This document shows positions 6,054 to 7,462 of a stretch of DNA of 7,462 bases, piece by piece; position 1 is the stretch's first letter, and each line of letters starts with the position of its first letter. The notes under the pieces are model-generated. The model did no database searches, was not told the DNA's origin, and worked only from the letters and a program-made list of their open reading frames with translations. Origin of the DNA: an uncultured Bacteroidota bacterium (GTDB lineage: Bacteria > Bacteroidota > Bacteroidia > Chitinophagales > Chitinophagaceae); assembly GCA_946480675.1 (NCBI GenBank), contig CAMLKS010000116.1, positions 1 through 7,462 on the forward strand. Reading direction: 5' to 3'. A program made the position numbers and the translations under genes.

Positions 6054-7355
6054 CTATTTCTTAGTCCGGCTCTCGTCCAACTTCTTTTTCAATGCGCTGG
6101 CTTTTTCCATATTGTTTTGGCGGGCATATATTTCCCTCATAGCCACCAATGCAGACTGGTAAGAGAATTTATCATCTGCACTCATGTTGCCTACTTTAGG
6201 ATCCAGTATCTGAACTGTTTTGTCGAGATAAGGCATGGCCTTACCAAATATTACATCACGCTCTTTTTTCAGCGCTTCATATTTGTCTTCGTATTTCTTT
6301 TTTTCTGCTGCTACTTTGGTTTTATCCATCAGGTCGGCAGCGTCATTCATTTGCTTGTTCAGGTCGGTAGCCTGGTTGTAATAGAACGCGCCCATATTGT
6401 AATTATAGCCTGCATTATTCGGGTCTATCTTCAAAGCAGTAGTGTATGTAGCTTCTGTTTTGTTGATAAGCTCTGCAAAGTTGGCAGGCTTAGGCAGTTC
6501 TTTACCACTGGCATCTTTAGGAAAAGCAAGACCCATATAGCCATTTGCCAGGTTGAACAATATTTCTGCATTATTAGGGTCTTTAGCTACGGCATCTTCC
6601 AGTTTTTTTATCAGGATATCCTGCTTACCACTTTTGATGTAATAGTTTAGTTCCTCATTTCTAACGTTTTGGCTTTCAGGAAATTTTGCCTTTGCTTCTT
6701 CCAGCACAGCCAGCATTTCAGCGTCTTTGTTTTGTACTTTATAGATATCAGAAAGTATCAGGTAAATGTTTTCACCGGCAGGTATTGGCCCTGACTTCAG
6801 CGCTTGTAATGCAGGTAGTGCCTCGTCGTACTTTTTATTGTAGTAAGCGCTAAAAGCCTGTATGGTTTGTGCCTGGGCTGCAATTGTGTCAAACTGTTTA
6901 CGGCCGGCAAAACGTTTGCCACCATCTATATTGCGGATATCTACCGTGCTTTTAGCAAGGGCATATGCATCGTCATATTTTTTTGCGTTGTATTCTACAA
7001 CTGCATCGTTATAGAAATTGAAAGCAGAGAGCAACAAGCCATTATCTACATTCTCTTTCTCATATTTTGCATCCAGCTCGGTTACTTTGGTGTATGCAGC
7101 AGCGGCTTCGCGATAAGGCTTCTTTTCCTTTTTGGCAGGGTCTTGCTGCATATCCATATATATATTCGCCTTTACATACCATGCTTTTGCATTGTCTTTG
7201 GTAGAAGGGTCGTTTGTAGCCATGTTGATATACTCTATGGCTTTCTCATAATCTTTCTCTTTAAGATAGTTGCTGGCAGTTTGAATATTCTGCTTTTGCG
7301 CCATTGCTGAAATGCTAATAGCTAAAATGGCTGTAACTAAACTCGCTTTTTTCAT
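6054..7355 (-). CDS. Exported tetratricopeptide-repeat protein
   Basis: A 433-residue protein with a Sec signal peptide: MKK, a hydrophobic stretch to about residue 17, and a probable cut after AMA at position 19. There is no lipobox cysteine, so it is likely periplasmic and soluble. The rest is alpha-helical with TPR-like units: about 24-57 (ASNYLKEKDYEKAIEYINMA), 57-95, 110-140, 163-190, 195-228, 231-275 and 296-330. Several end in the typical DPNNA turn (259-263 and 311-315). A lysine- and glutamate-rich helical stretch at about 335-370 looks like an insertion or coiled coil, followed by a last helical pair at 395-428. TPR arrays bind proteins, but no partner or enzyme domain is visible, so the function is unknown. 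The ATG at 7355 is clear from the signal peptide. The gene seems to stand alone, with strong hairpins on both sides. Confidence 0.88.
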   Translation of the reverse strand: MKKASLVTAILAISISAMAQKQNIQTASNYLKEKDYEKAIEYINMATNDPSTKDNAKAWYVKANIYMDMQQDPAKKEKKPYREAAAAYTKVTELDAKYEKENVDNGLLLSAFNFYNDAVVEYNAKKYDDAYALAKSTVDIRNIDGGKRFAGRKQFDTIAAQAQTIQAFSAYYNKKYDEALPALQALKSGPIPAGENIYLILSDIYKVQNKDAEMLAVLEEAKAKFPESQNVRNEELNYYIKSGKQDILIKKLEDAVAKDPNNAEILFNLANGYMGLAFPKDASGKELPKPANFAELINKTEATYTTALKIDPNNAGYNYNMGAFYYNQATDLNKQMNDAADLMDKTKVAAEKKKYEDKYEALKKERDVIFGKAMPYLDKTVQILDPKVGNMSADDKFSYQSALVAMREIYARQNNMEKASALKKKLDESRTKK

Positions 7356-7409
7356 CCTGTAGTTTTTGAAAAATTGTGCTTATTGAAATCGGTTGCTAAA
7401 TTAAAAATA

Positions 7410-7442
7410 AAACACCCGTTTATTGCGAATAGACGGGTGTTT
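7410..7442 (-). terminator. Hairpin terminator of a gene beyond the right edge
   Basis: A perfect 10-base GC-containing stem (AAACACCCGT with ACGGGTGTTT) extends inward through one G-T wobble and four A-T pairs to a 3-base loop, making a stem of about 15 pairs. On the minus strand it is followed by TATTTTTAATTT, a good U-rich tail. It therefore probably ends a minus-strand gene to the right and insulates the TPR gene, whose 54-base leader region shows no clear -7 box. Confidence 0.8.
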
Positions 7443-7462
7443 GGTAAGTTAATATTGCATTA

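Noticed and set aside
6021..6650. Plus-strand open frame of 209 codons, rich in Phe, Ile and Val
   Set aside because: It lies wholly antisense to the well-supported TPR gene and begins inside a terminator hairpin. Its composition is what the reverse complement of Lys/Glu/Asn-rich codons gives, and no family pattern is seen.

Overview
The window looks like chromosome of an aerobic Bacteroidota bacterium, most likely Chitinophagaceae-like. The reasons are the moderately AT-rich sequence, the absence of clear Shine-Dalgarno motifs before starts, several matches to the Bacteroidota -7 promoter box (TAnnTTTG), a KFFN-type cold-shock protein, and the style of the DDD-type single-domain response regulator and the TPR secretory protein. 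The assignment rests on reading alone; no search was possible. I see no mobile element, CRISPR array, tRNA or rRNA. Coding density is high and no gene-free stretch exceeds about 140 bases.

Left part (1-3033, all minus strand): a compact red/far-red light-sensing operon. It is read from right to left as a single-domain response regulator, a full-length bacteriophytochrome histidine kinase (PAS-GAF-PHY-HisKA-HATPase) and a biliverdin-producing heme oxygenase cut by the window edge. Gaps are about 22-24 bases. The oxygenase should make biliverdin from heme, the phytochrome should bind it through Cys17, and the kinase should signal to the response regulator's Asp59.

Middle (3149-4742): miaE, a diiron tRNA hydroxylase on the minus strand, is divergent from a small membrane protein on the plus strand. 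That protein is built from two copies of one module (DUF6766-like). It converges on a cold-shock protein gene, and the two share a hairpin terminator.

Right part (4816-7462, minus strand): a front-end-type membrane fatty acid desaturase, then a secreted or periplasmic TPR protein, separated by a strong hairpin. Another strong hairpin at the right edge probably ends a gene outside the window. The desaturase and the cold-shock gene are neighbours and both appear to use non-ATG starts (TTG and GTG). Together they suggest a cold or membrane-fluidity theme, though co-regulation is only an inference. Three gene products (heme oxygenase, MiaE, desaturase) belong to O2-consuming iron-dependent enzyme families, which fits an aerobic lifestyle.

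Nothing here is clearly a wholly new system. The most interesting points are the self-contained phytochrome operon, the internally duplicated membrane protein with an inverted repeat at its promoter, and the two adjacent genes with non-ATG starts.
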